Below are positions 14,750 through 20,767 of a DNA stretch of 20,767 nucleotides, piece by piece. This DNA comes from Clostridia bacterium. GTDB taxonomy: Bacteria > Bacillota > Sulfobacillia > SLMV01. The stretch is from contig PWGR01000040.1 of the NCBI GenBank assembly GCA_003554565.1, forward strand, positions 1-20,767, written 5' to 3'. The translations under genes and the position numbers were made by a program. Every line of letters begins with the position of its first letter. Position 1 is the stretch's first letter. The notes under the pieces are model-generated. The model had not been told where the DNA came from. It saw nothing but the letters and a program-made list of their open reading frames with translations, and made no database searches.

Positions 14750-15541
14750 TTGAACAGAAGGCGTGCATCTGGCAGCTCGCAGTGCGCGGGCACCGACAGC
14801 AACGGCGAGCAGGAGCAGCCGCAGACCCAGCCGGAGACACCCCCGGCACAAACGCAGATGGATGCAATCCGTGAGATGGGCAGCCCGGCGATTCCCGAGG
14901 TGCCGAGCAACATCCACTGCCTGAGTATAATTGGCCAGATAGAGGGCCACATGCTGCTTCCGTCACAGAACAAGACCACCAAGTACGAACACGTGATCCC
15001 GCAGCTGGTGGCAGTCGAACAGAACCCGGAAACTGAAGGTCTGGTGGTTCTTCTCAACACTGTCGGTGGCGATGTCGAGGCGGGGCTGGCTATCGCCGAG
15101 ATGATATCCGGTGTGAGCAAACCCACTGTCTCAGTAGTTCTGGGGGGCGGGCACAGCATAGGAATACCGATCGCCGTGGCGGCGGAGAGGGCCTTCATTA
15201 CGGAGACGGCCACCATGACCGTGCATCCCATCCGCCTTTCGGGACTGGTTCTGGGAGTGCCGCAGACCTATGAATACCTGGATAAGATGCAGGACCGGGT
15301 GGTAAGGTTTGTGGTGAACCATTCGGGAATCACGGACAAAGAATATCGTCGGCTGATGTTCCGTACCGGCGAGCTGGCCCGCGATATCGGTACTGTTCTG
15401 GTGGGAAGAGATGCGGTGGAGGAGAGGCTCATCGATGACGTGGGGAATCTGAGCACCGCGATGGGCTACGTCAATGCCAGGATAGACGAGGAGAACCCCC
15501 CTTTTAGCAAGGGAGAGGGAACGGAAGAGGAGGCACCTTGA
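14750..15541 (+). CDS. tepA: TepA/ClpP-family serine protease (translocation-enhancing protein)
   Basis: This is a 263-residue ClpP-fold protease of the TepA type, which in B. subtilis is encoded beside rnjB and spoIIIE and has been linked to protein export and germination. After a disordered Gln/Pro/Thr-rich N-terminus (about 1-45), the core contains VVLLNTVGGDVEAGLAIAEMI near 97-117, the nucleophile motif GGGHSIG with Ser 136, and TMTVHPIR with His 159, matching the Ser and His of the ClpP triad. TTG 14750 is preferred because AGGTGA (14739-14744) lies five bases upstream; a GTG at 14741 in frame would add three residues. The stop overlaps the ylzJ start as TGATG. Expression may depend on the hairpin at 14699-14745. 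Confidence 0.9.
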   Translation: MNRRRASGSSQCAGTDSNGEQEQPQTQPETPPAQTQMDAIREMGSPAIPEVPSNIHCLSIIGQIEGHMLLPSQNKTTKYEHVIPQLVAVEQNPETEGLVVLLNTVGGDVEAGLAIAEMISGVSKPTVSVVLGGGHSIGIPIAVAAERAFITETATMTVHPIRLSGLVLGVPQTYEYLDKMQDRVVRFVVNHSGITDKEYRRLMFRTGELARDIGTVLVGRDAVEERLIDDVGNLSTAMGYVNARIDEENPPFSKGEGTEEEAP

Positions 15542-15735
15542 TGTTGTGGAGCATCTACCCGGCAGAGGTAATATTCGGTGATCCCTCCGCTACGCCGCCT
15601 GAGGAAGTGTCGGTTGCGGGAAGAACGTTTATTGTTTCGCGCCTGCCAGATGGTGGGCGGCGGATCGAGCGCCTGATTTCTTCCGATCCTTCCGATTACC
15701 TGCGACCCGAATGGACGCCCGGTAAGCAGCTGTAG
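15541..15735 (+). CDS. ylzJ: YlzJ-like small protein
   Basis: The 64-residue product resembles YlzJ: an N-terminal MLWSIYPAEVIFGD segment, a central Val/Ile strand region (VAGRTFIVSRLPDG) and a C-terminal RLISSDPSDYLRPEWTPGK motif typical of the family. The function is unknown. The order rnj-tepA-ylzJ-spoIIIE is conserved in spore formers, which supports the call. ATG 15541 shares one base with the tepA stop and has AGAGGAGGC eight bases upstream, implying translational coupling with tepA. Confidence 0.78.
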   Translation: MLWSIYPAEVIFGDPSATPPEEVSVAGRTFIVSRLPDGGRRIERLISSDPSDYLRPEWTPGKQL

Positions 15736-15771
15736 CAATCAGGACCGGATTTGGACTGAGAGGAGAGCGCC

Positions 15772-16602
15772 GTGCCGCACTGGTTCAGGTTTGTCCTGTT
15801 GGGCGCAGTGCAGGGCATCACTGAATTCGTACCCGTGAGCAGTTCGGGGCACCTTGTTCTTCTGCAGCGGCTCCTGGGAATCCAGTATCCGGGAATATCA
15901 CTGGAGATTGCTGTGCACTGCGGGACCCTGGTCGCAGTTCTGGCGATATACGGGCGGGACTGCGGAAAAATTGCTGCATCCGTGATGCGGACGGTGCCCG
16001 CAGTGCTGCGGGGCGAGGTATCTCCATCCCAGTCTCTGCGCGAGCCGGAGCTGAGCATGGCCCTACATATAGGCATAGCCTCGCTGGCCACCGTTTTCGT
16101 GGTGGGGCCGGTGCTGGATCCCCTGCGCGGGGCCTTTGAGAGCCTTCCGGTAGTTTGCCTGGCCTGGGTCTTCACCGCAGTACTGCTGCTTTTGACGCGG
16201 CGGCTGCACCCGGCCGGACGCGCGGTGCGCCTCGAAGCGGCACTGCTGGTGGGTCTGATGCAGGGACTGGCCGCTGTCCCGGGAATCTCCCGCTCTGGTG
16301 TCACTATCGCAGCCGGGTTATTCTGCGGCCTTTCGCGCAGGGAAGCGGCGCGATTTTCGTTTCTCCTCAGTATTCCGGCGGTGCTGGGAGCAGTACTTCT
16401 TGACCTACCCGCGGCACTGGCGGTACCCGCCGGCCCGGGTTTCTGGGACGATGCTCTCCTGGCGGCAGGAATTGCGGCGGTATCCGGGTTCTTTGCACTG
16501 CGCCTGGTCGTGGATCGGGTGCTGCGCGGCCGGCTGCACCAGTTTGCTTATTATCTGCTACCACTTGCGCTGGTGGTCTCTGGAGTCCAGTTGCTCGTTT
16601 GA
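15772..16602 (+). CDS. uppP: Undecaprenyl-diphosphatase UppP (BacA)
   Basis: UppP removes a phosphate from undecaprenyl pyrophosphate so the lipid carrier can be reused for peptidoglycan and other envelope polymers; it also confers bacitracin tolerance. The 276-residue integral membrane protein has the N-terminal signature QGITEFVPVSSSGHL at 14-28 (Glu 18 and the Ser cluster) and the second active-site signature PGISRSG at 170-176, followed by the GLSRREAARFSFLLSIP segment. About eight hydrophobic segments are visible. The GTG start has GGAGAG upstream. It begins 36 bases after ylzJ, an insertion between ylzJ and ftsK compared with B. subtilis. Confidence 0.95.
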   Translation: MPHWFRFVLLGAVQGITEFVPVSSSGHLVLLQRLLGIQYPGISLEIAVHCGTLVAVLAIYGRDCGKIAASVMRTVPAVLRGEVSPSQSLREPELSMALHIGIASLATVFVVGPVLDPLRGAFESLPVVCLAWVFTAVLLLLTRRLHPAGRAVRLEAALLVGLMQGLAAVPGISRSGVTIAAGLFCGLSRREAARFSFLLSIPAVLGAVLLDLPAALAVPAGPGFWDDALLAAGIAAVSGFFALRLVVDRVLRGRLHQFAYYLLPLALVVSGVQLLV

Positions 16603-16699
16603 ACACACATCCGCGGTCACAGAATCACAACCGGCAGGAGGAACATAAGGCGGACTCATTGAAAAATACAGTCAGATGAGCAGTTGAGGAGGAAGAGTG

Positions 16700-19003
16700 T
16701 TGGCAAGCGGGAAGCGCAGGCAAAAAAACGAGGGCGGCTTTGCGCTGAACAGCGCAGTCCGCACAGAAATATTTGGGATACTGACGGCTGCCTTTGCTGT
16801 GATACTGCTTTTCGGGCTCTATCACCCCAGCATGGGAGTGATCGGTGAGCTTTTGGCCCGCCTGCTCCGCATGGGGTTGGGGCGGGCGGCATGGACCATT
16901 CCGGCCGTCATTCTCGGCGCCGGGGTGATGATCGCGGTGACCGGCGATGTGCGGGCGGCTCAGCCGCGCATTGTCGGCGTGGCGTTGGGCGCAGTGATGC
17001 TCGCTACCGTGCATCATGCAATCGGCGGTTTTTCCGATTTGTTCTCCCCACCCGCGATCGAGGGTGGTGGCGGTTACGTCGGGGCCTCCGTGGGCTGGCT
17101 GCTCACGTCAGCGGTGGGGCGCGTTGGTTCTTACATAATCCTTGCGGCCGGCGCGCTGGTTTCAATCGCCCTGACACTGAATGTCCCATTGACCGATCTG
17201 CTGCGGCGTGGGGGGAGGGCGGCCTACAAATGCAGCAGCGATACCTGGTGTTTCCTGGCCGAGTTTGTGTCCGGCGATGACGGTGAAGGGGAGTGGAAAC
17301 AGCCCGCAGTCGAAGATTCCGCCCACCAGGCGCGGGGTGGGGGAAAAGAACAAGACAGCGATGACGCACCGGACGTTACTCCACCGATCCGTTCGTACTG
17401 CGGGGAAGATGATAACTCCCGGGCGGCAGGGAACACAGATCGCCCGGACGCGAAAAAGAGCGACCCCGGGCCCCAGATGCCGAAAAATGATTCAGAGACA
17501 TCCCCCGAAAGTGCCGAGCAGATGAGGATGGATCTGCAATCTGCGTACACTCTCCCCGATCCGGGCCTCCTGGAGGCGGGGGAACGCCGGAAGAGCTTCA
17601 GGGGGCGCGCGCGGGCGGACCTGAACCGGAAGGCCCGTAAGCTCGAATCCACCATGGCATCATTTGGGATCAAGGTCAGCGTCACCGAAATCAGCCACGG
17701 TCCGACCATCACCCGATTCGATGTGCATCCCTCGCCCGGTGTCAAGGTCAGCCAGATAGTGCGGCTGGCGGATGATCTCGCCCTCGCCCTGGCAAGTTCG
17801 GGAGTCCGGGTGGTGGCTCCGGTTCCGGGCAAATCGGCGGTGGGAATCGAGGTACCCAACCAGGAGGTCACCCCCGTGCTCCTGCGGGAGATAGTGGAAA
17901 GCAGCGAGTTTGCCCGGGCGCCCGGGCCGCTGACCCTGGGATTCGGTGCAGATATCACGGGGAAACCGCTGGTGCGCCCGCTCGATGATCTGCTGCATCT
18001 GCTGATCGCCGGCTCCACCGGCTCCGGGAAATCTATCTGTATCCGCTGCATTATTGCCAGCATCCTTTTCAAGGCCAGACCCGACGAGGTGAAGTTCCTG
18101 CTGATTGATCCCAAGGTGGTAGAGTTTATGTCCTACAATGAACTCCCGCACCTGCTGAGTCCGGTAGTTACAGACCCACGTAAGGCCGCTGGCTGCCTCA
18201 CCTGGGCTGTGAAGGAGATGGAACGGCGATACAATCAGTTTGCCGAACACGGCGTGCGGGATTTACCCAGCTATAACGCTCATGCGGCCGAGACAGGCGC
18301 GGAGCCCATGCCGCGGATCGTAATTATCATAGATGAGCTGGCTGACATGATGAATGTGGCGCGCGTGGATGTCGAAGATGCCATCCAGCGCCTGGCACAG
18401 ATGGCGCGGGCAGCAGGCATTCACCTGATAGTGGCAACGCAGCGCCCGTCGGTCGATGTCATCACCGGGGTCATCAAGGCCAATATCCCCTCAAGGATAG
18501 CATTTTCCGTGTCCTCGGGCGCGGACTCGCGCACCATCCTGGACACCGGGGGCGCCGAGCGCCTGGTCGGCGACGGGGACATGCTGTTCTCACCGGTCGG
18601 TCGGGACAAGCTCCTGCGGGCACAGGGCAGCTTCCTGTCCGACGACGACCTCCAGAAGCTTCTGGCCTACGTCCGGCAGCAGGCCTCGCCGCAGTATCAA
18701 GAGGAAGTGGTTCAGGCGGCGGAAGAGGCTGAAGCCGAGGGGGGCAATGGGAAACAGCACGACGATGACAAGCTGGAGGAAGCCATATCCATAGTGCTGG
18801 AGAGTGGGGAGGCCTCGGTCTCCATGCTGCAGCGGAGGCTGCGCGTCGGCTACACCAGGGCCGGGCGGCTGATAGACACCATGGAGAGTATGGGCATAAT
18901 AGGACCACACCGCGGGCCCAAGTCCCGGGAGGTCCTGCTGAGCCGCGCTGCATACCAGCAGCAAAATGAGAGCGGGGAAGACGAAGAGTCTGATGGGGCG
19001 TAG
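16700..19003 (+). CDS. ftsK: DNA translocase FtsK/SpoIIIE
   Basis: This septal DNA pump, 767 residues from this start, moves chromosomal DNA through the closing division or sporulation septum. The N-terminus has about four membrane segments (roughly 22-44, 62-82, 92-112 and 125-165), followed by a charged low-complexity linker (about 180-290) and the motor. The motor contains an alpha domain near 300-410, Walker A GSTGSGKS at 438-445, and Walker B in RIVIIIDELADMM near 538-550. A C-terminal winged-helix gamma domain (about 690-755, with VSMLQRRLRVGYTRAGRLID) would read orienting sequences. The length and the neighbours tepA and ylzJ fit SpoIIIE. TTG 16700 lies seven bases after GAGGAGG (16686-16692); GTG 16697 is the alternative. 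An orphan AGGAGGA (16636-16642) lies in the 97-base gap upstream. Confidence 0.96.
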   Translation: MASGKRRQKNEGGFALNSAVRTEIFGILTAAFAVILLFGLYHPSMGVIGELLARLLRMGLGRAAWTIPAVILGAGVMIAVTGDVRAAQPRIVGVALGAVMLATVHHAIGGFSDLFSPPAIEGGGGYVGASVGWLLTSAVGRVGSYIILAAGALVSIALTLNVPLTDLLRRGGRAAYKCSSDTWCFLAEFVSGDDGEGEWKQPAVEDSAHQARGGGKEQDSDDAPDVTPPIRSYCGEDDNSRAAGNTDRPDAKKSDPGPQMPKNDSETSPESAEQMRMDLQSAYTLPDPGLLEAGERRKSFRGRARADLNRKARKLESTMASFGIKVSVTEISHGPTITRFDVHPSPGVKVSQIVRLADDLALALASSGVRVVAPVPGKSAVGIEVPNQEVTPVLLREIVESSEFARAPGPLTLGFGADITGKPLVRPLDDLLHLLIAGSTGSGKSICIRCIIASILFKARPDEVKFLLIDPKVVEFMSYNELPHLLSPVVTDPRKAAGCLTWAVKEMERRYNQFAEHGVRDLPSYNAHAAETGAEPMPRIVIIIDELADMMNVARVDVEDAIQRLAQMARAAGIHLIVATQRPSVDVITGVIKANIPSRIAFSVSSGADSRTILDTGGAERLVGDGDMLFSPVGRDKLLRAQGSFLSDDDLQKLLAYVRQQASPQYQEEVVQAAEEAEAEGGNGKQHDDDKLEEAISIVLESGEASVSMLQRRLRVGYTRAGRLIDTMESMGIIGPHRGPKSREVLLSRAAYQQQNESGEDEESDGA

Positions 19004-19053
19004 GGCAGCAGCTTTTCCGCCGAAGGGCGGGTGATTGAGGGTAGGTGACTGCC

Positions 19054-19344
19054 ATGGGATCGCTGGTGTTGTTCCTGCTGCGGGTGTATGTGGCGTTTGT
19101 GGCATGTTTTTTCCTGTACTGCCTGGTAGTCGTGCCCAGCTCGAGCCAGCAGCTCCAGCGCGCACGTACCGGCCGACAGGGTTTAACACAAAGAGGAAAG
19201 CGAAAGCGCCGGCGACCGGATGATCCCTGGGTAAAGTACCTGAAGGACGAACCGGCCGGGCGCCTGGCCGAACAGCTGCCCCTGAATGCAGGATGGTACA
19301 GTGAGCCAGATGAGGATGAAGTCGACCGCAAGAAGGAGGAGTGA
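19054..19344 (+). CDS. Small single-pass membrane protein of unknown function
   Basis: The 96-residue product is not recognised. Residues about 2-27 form one hydrophobic helix (GSLVLFLLRVYVAFVACFF and on), followed by a very basic stretch (QRGKRKRRR near 46-54) that suggests the tail is cytoplasmic. A conserved-looking DDPWVKYLKDEP segment (about 56-67) and an acidic, then Lys-rich end follow. ATG 19054 is chosen because AGGTGA (19044-19047 region) lies six bases upstream; a GTG at 19045 is in frame but overlaps that site. The gene ends three bases before the queT-like start, whose ribosome binding site AAGGAGGAGTGAT spans the end of this gene, so the two are probably translationally coupled. 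Confidence 0.7.
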   Translation: MGSLVLFLLRVYVAFVACFFLYCLVVVPSSSQQLQRARTGRQGLTQRGKRKRRRPDDPWVKYLKDEPAGRLAEQLPLNAGWYSEPDEDEVDRKKEE

Positions 19345-19347
19345 TCT

Positions 19348-19845
19348 TTGGGTACACAGGGACGGGGCATTCTTCGCACCAGCTATATAGCCCGTGCCGC
19401 GCTGATTGCGGCGGTTTACGTACTCCTGGTCTATTTTTTTCAACCCATCAGTTTCGGCCCGGGCCAGATTCGCATCGCCGAATCCCTGGCCATACTGGCC
19501 TTTTTTGAGGCGGCCGCCGTACCCGGCCTGTGGGTTGGATGTCTGCTGGCCAATGCACTGGGTGGGCTGGGGCCGTGGGACATTTTCGGTGGCAGCACAA
19601 TCACCCTGCTCGCCGCATGGCTCACGAACCGGGCCGGGCATGTGGTGGTGGGAATGATACCACCAATTGTGCTCAATGCCTTCGGCGTCAGTGCCTACCT
19701 GAGCTTCATCTTCGGGATTCCATACTGGATCATGGTGGGGCAGGTTCTGTTCGGCCAGGTGATTGCAGTTGGTGTCATTGGCGGTCTGCTGGCAGCAGTT
19801 CTGTATCGATTGCACGAGACCCTGAACCTACACCGTCGCTATTGA
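19348..19845 (+). CDS. queT: QueT family ECF transporter S component (queuosine precursor uptake)
   Basis: The 165-residue integral membrane protein matches the QueT family. These are substrate-binding S components of energy-coupling factor transporters, predicted to import a queuosine precursor such as preQ1 with a shared EcfAA'T module. Family-like segments are YFFQPISFGPGQIRIAESL (about 30-48) followed by FFEAAAVPGLWVGCLLANALGG-type sequence (about 52-74) and the WDIFGGSTITLLAAWLT region. About five to six hydrophobic helices are visible. The TTG start has AAGGAGG eight bases upstream. No energising subunits are nearby, as is usual for group II ECF transporters, and no preQ1 riboswitch was recognised upstream. 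Substrate assignment rests on family resemblance only. Confidence 0.82.
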   Translation: MGTQGRGILRTSYIARAALIAAVYVLLVYFFQPISFGPGQIRIAESLAILAFFEAAAVPGLWVGCLLANALGGLGPWDIFGGSTITLLAAWLTNRAGHVVVGMIPPIVLNAFGVSAYLSFIFGIPYWIMVGQVLFGQVIAVGVIGGLLAAVLYRLHETLNLHRRY

Positions 19846-19870
19846 AACACGGTATTGAAATGGAAGTGAA

Positions 19871-20041
19871 ATGAATGATGAACTGCCGTCTTATGCTCGT
19901 CCGCAGCGTTTCTGCTTACTCTGCGTCGGAGTTGCCCCCCAGACCTGCAATCTTCCCGCCGGCGAAAACAGCACTGGTTGCCCGACATCTGCGTGTACCG
20001 GGCCTGTCAGTGCTTGCGGAACGGGGGGACGAAAGACGTGA
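19871..20041 (+). CDS. Cysteine-rich small reading frame overlapping the HAD gene (possible frameshifted gene)
   Basis: ATG 19871 opens a 56-residue frame with six Cys (15, 18, 26, 37, 42, 49), including CLLC, and ends in a TGA that overlaps the HAD start as GTGA. Its SD is poor (GGAAGTGA ends one base before the ATG). The reading frame of the downstream HAD gene is also open from 19879 and just upstream of its GTG encodes PDICVYRACQCLRNGGTKD, again Cys-rich. A single added C in the CCC at 19981-19983 would join the first 38 residues to this segment and to the HAD protein. It may be a real small zinc-binding protein, a frameshifted remnant or an assembly error. An alternative frame from 19875 (to 20072) looks less protein-like. 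Apart from this frame the 192-base gap shows no clear promoter or terminator. Confidence 0.35.
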   Translation: MNDELPSYARPQRFCLLCVGVAPQTCNLPAGENSTGCPTSACTGPVSACGTGGRKT

Positions 20042-20767
20042 CCTGGAGGCTTTTGGCTCTGGATCTGGATGACACCCTGCTCGGCCCCGACCGGAAGGCA
20101 GATGAGATCGCGCGAAAGGTGGTGCGCATCGCACGGGACGCGGGAATTGTACCCGTGGTCGCAACCGGGCGACCCTACGCCTCAGCTCAGCTCTTCGCCC
20201 GCCGCCTGCGGACCGACGCTCCGGTAATAGCAAACAACGGAGCCGTGGTCCGGGCGGAGGACGGGACTCATCTCAGGGAGCTTCATCTCGATGAAGAAAT
20301 ATGGTCATCGGCCATAAGCACAGCTGAGGATGAGGGGTGGGTCATCTACGTCTATACTCCCGGGGCAATCTACAGCAATCGCTCACACCCGGATACGTGG
20401 AGGTACGCGAGAATACTTGAGGTCCCGATCATCATCTCTGAAGAGCTGCTCAGACAGATCAGAGAATCGGCGGAGCCCGTGGTCGCGGTGGGACTCCGGG
20501 TGCAGCCCGAGGAGGGGCCGGAAGTGGAGGATGACTGCCGGCAGCTCTTCGGGGGAGAGGCGCAGGTTATGCGCAGCGTGCCCACGTTGATCGAGATGCT
20601 TCCCCGCGGTGCGGACAAAGGACAGGCCCTTGAATTTCTCTGCGCCCATCTGGATATACCGGTTGAACGCAGCGTCGCAGTGGGCGATGGGCGGGGAGAT
20701 ATAGAAATGCTGAAGGCGGCCGGGTGCGGGGTGTTCGTTTCTAATGCCGATAGAAAATTGCATCGAC
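20038..20767 (+). CDS. Cof-type HAD family phosphatase (C-terminus cut by window end)
   Basis: The frame from GTG 20038 is open to the window end, 243 codons, and lacks only a short C-terminal part. HAD motifs are in order: motif I DLDDT with Asp 9 and Asp 11, motif II ATGRP near 49-53, a Cof-type IIB cap domain (about 85-185), the motif III Lys in GADKGQAL near 195-202, and motif IV GDGRGDIEML with Asp 217 and Asp 221. Cof-type enzymes dephosphorylate sugar phosphates, nucleotides or coenzymes; the substrate is unknown. The usual Asn of GDGxND is Gly 220 here. The start is supported by a GGGGGGA site at 20023-20029 eight bases upstream and by homology beginning at once. The preceding Cys-rich frame overlaps it by four bases. 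Confidence 0.88.
   Translation, partial: MTWRLLALDLDDTLLGPDRKADEIARKVVRIARDAGIVPVVATGRPYASAQLFARRLRTDAPVIANNGAVVRAEDGTHLRELHLDEEIWSSAISTAEDEGWVIYVYTPGAIYSNRSHPDTWRYARILEVPIIISEELLRQIRESAEPVVAVGLRVQPEEGPEVEDDCRQLFGGEAQVMRSVPTLIEMLPRGADKGQALEFLCAHLDIPVERSVAVGDGRGDIEMLKAAGCGVFVSNADRKLHR

Noticed and set aside
17224..18114. 296-residue minus-strand open frame inside ftsK
   Set aside because: Low-complexity Ser/Arg/Pro composition and no recognised domain; opposite the FtsK motor.
19004..19053. Possible preQ1 riboswitch or terminator before the queT unit
   Set aside because: A CCGCC/GGCGG mini-hairpin (19018-19031) is present but has no T tract, and no A-rich preQ1 aptamer pattern could be found.
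18474..19379. 301-residue minus-strand open frame spanning the end of ftsK and the small membrane protein
   Set aside because: Arg/Pro/Ser-rich antisense frame; it crosses two plus-strand genes that have good ribosome binding sites.
19875..20072. 65-residue plus-strand frame starting MMNCRLML
   Set aside because: It has fair ribosome binding site spacing, but its sequence looks random and it overlaps the first 35 bases of the HAD gene; the Cys-rich frame is the better candidate.

Overview
This window is a conserved housekeeping block from a GC-rich, probably endospore-forming Bacillota (Firmicutes, Clostridia-like). Three things suggest this. The order rimP-nusA-ylxR-infB-rbfA-nrnA-truB-ribF-rpsO-pnp is the Gram-positive version of the translation/RNA cluster. 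It is followed by sporulation-linked genes: a Spo0E-like phosphatase, a YmxH-type PRC-barrel protein, RNase J, TepA, YlzJ and SpoIIIE/FtsK. Shine-Dalgarno sites are strong (GGAGGTGA type) and drive many TTG and GTG starts. The exact taxon cannot be fixed from the sequence. Every gene is on the + strand except a truncated one at the left edge.

Layout. Bases 1-128 (minus) are the 5' end of a gene resembling a D-2-hydroxyacid dehydrogenase, divergent from an endonuclease IV gene (264-1136). A good extended -10 promoter and a terminator-like leader hairpin (1179-1272) precede the translation operon (1314-8834): rimP, nusA, ylxR, infB, rbfA, nrnA, truB and ribF, with short gaps or stop/start overlaps. 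A second promoter and a structured leader precede rpsO, followed by pnp (8844-11547). The next part (11548-12824) holds a Spo0E-like small protein, an intrinsic terminator, a ymxH-like gene and a YflT-like general stress protein. After a strong hairpin and a near-consensus promoter come rnj, tepA, ylzJ, uppP and ftsK/spoIIIE (12996-19003). The right end holds a small membrane protein of unknown function, a QueT-type ECF S component, a cysteine-rich reading frame that may be frameshifted, and a Cof-type HAD phosphatase cut off by the window end.

How the genes work together. The first block covers 30S maturation (RimP, RbfA), transcription elongation/termination (NusA), translation initiation (IF-2, S15), tRNA modification (TruB), FMN/FAD synthesis (RibF) and nanoRNA turnover (NrnA). 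PNPase and RNase J are the main RNA-decay enzymes. SpoIIIE/FtsK moves DNA across the septum, and UppP recycles undecaprenyl carrier for cell wall synthesis.

Nothing here is clearly a new biological system. The items most worth a second look are the hairpin that pairs with the ribosome binding site of tepA (14699-14745), the Cys-rich frame joined to the HAD gene by a 4-base overlap (19871-20041), the small membrane protein paired with QueT, and the rearranged pnp-rnj interval that lacks the genes usually found there. No tRNA, rRNA, CRISPR array, insertion sequence or attachment site was seen. No stretch over 300 bases is free of genes; the longest gaps are about 150-190 bases and are described under the features in them.
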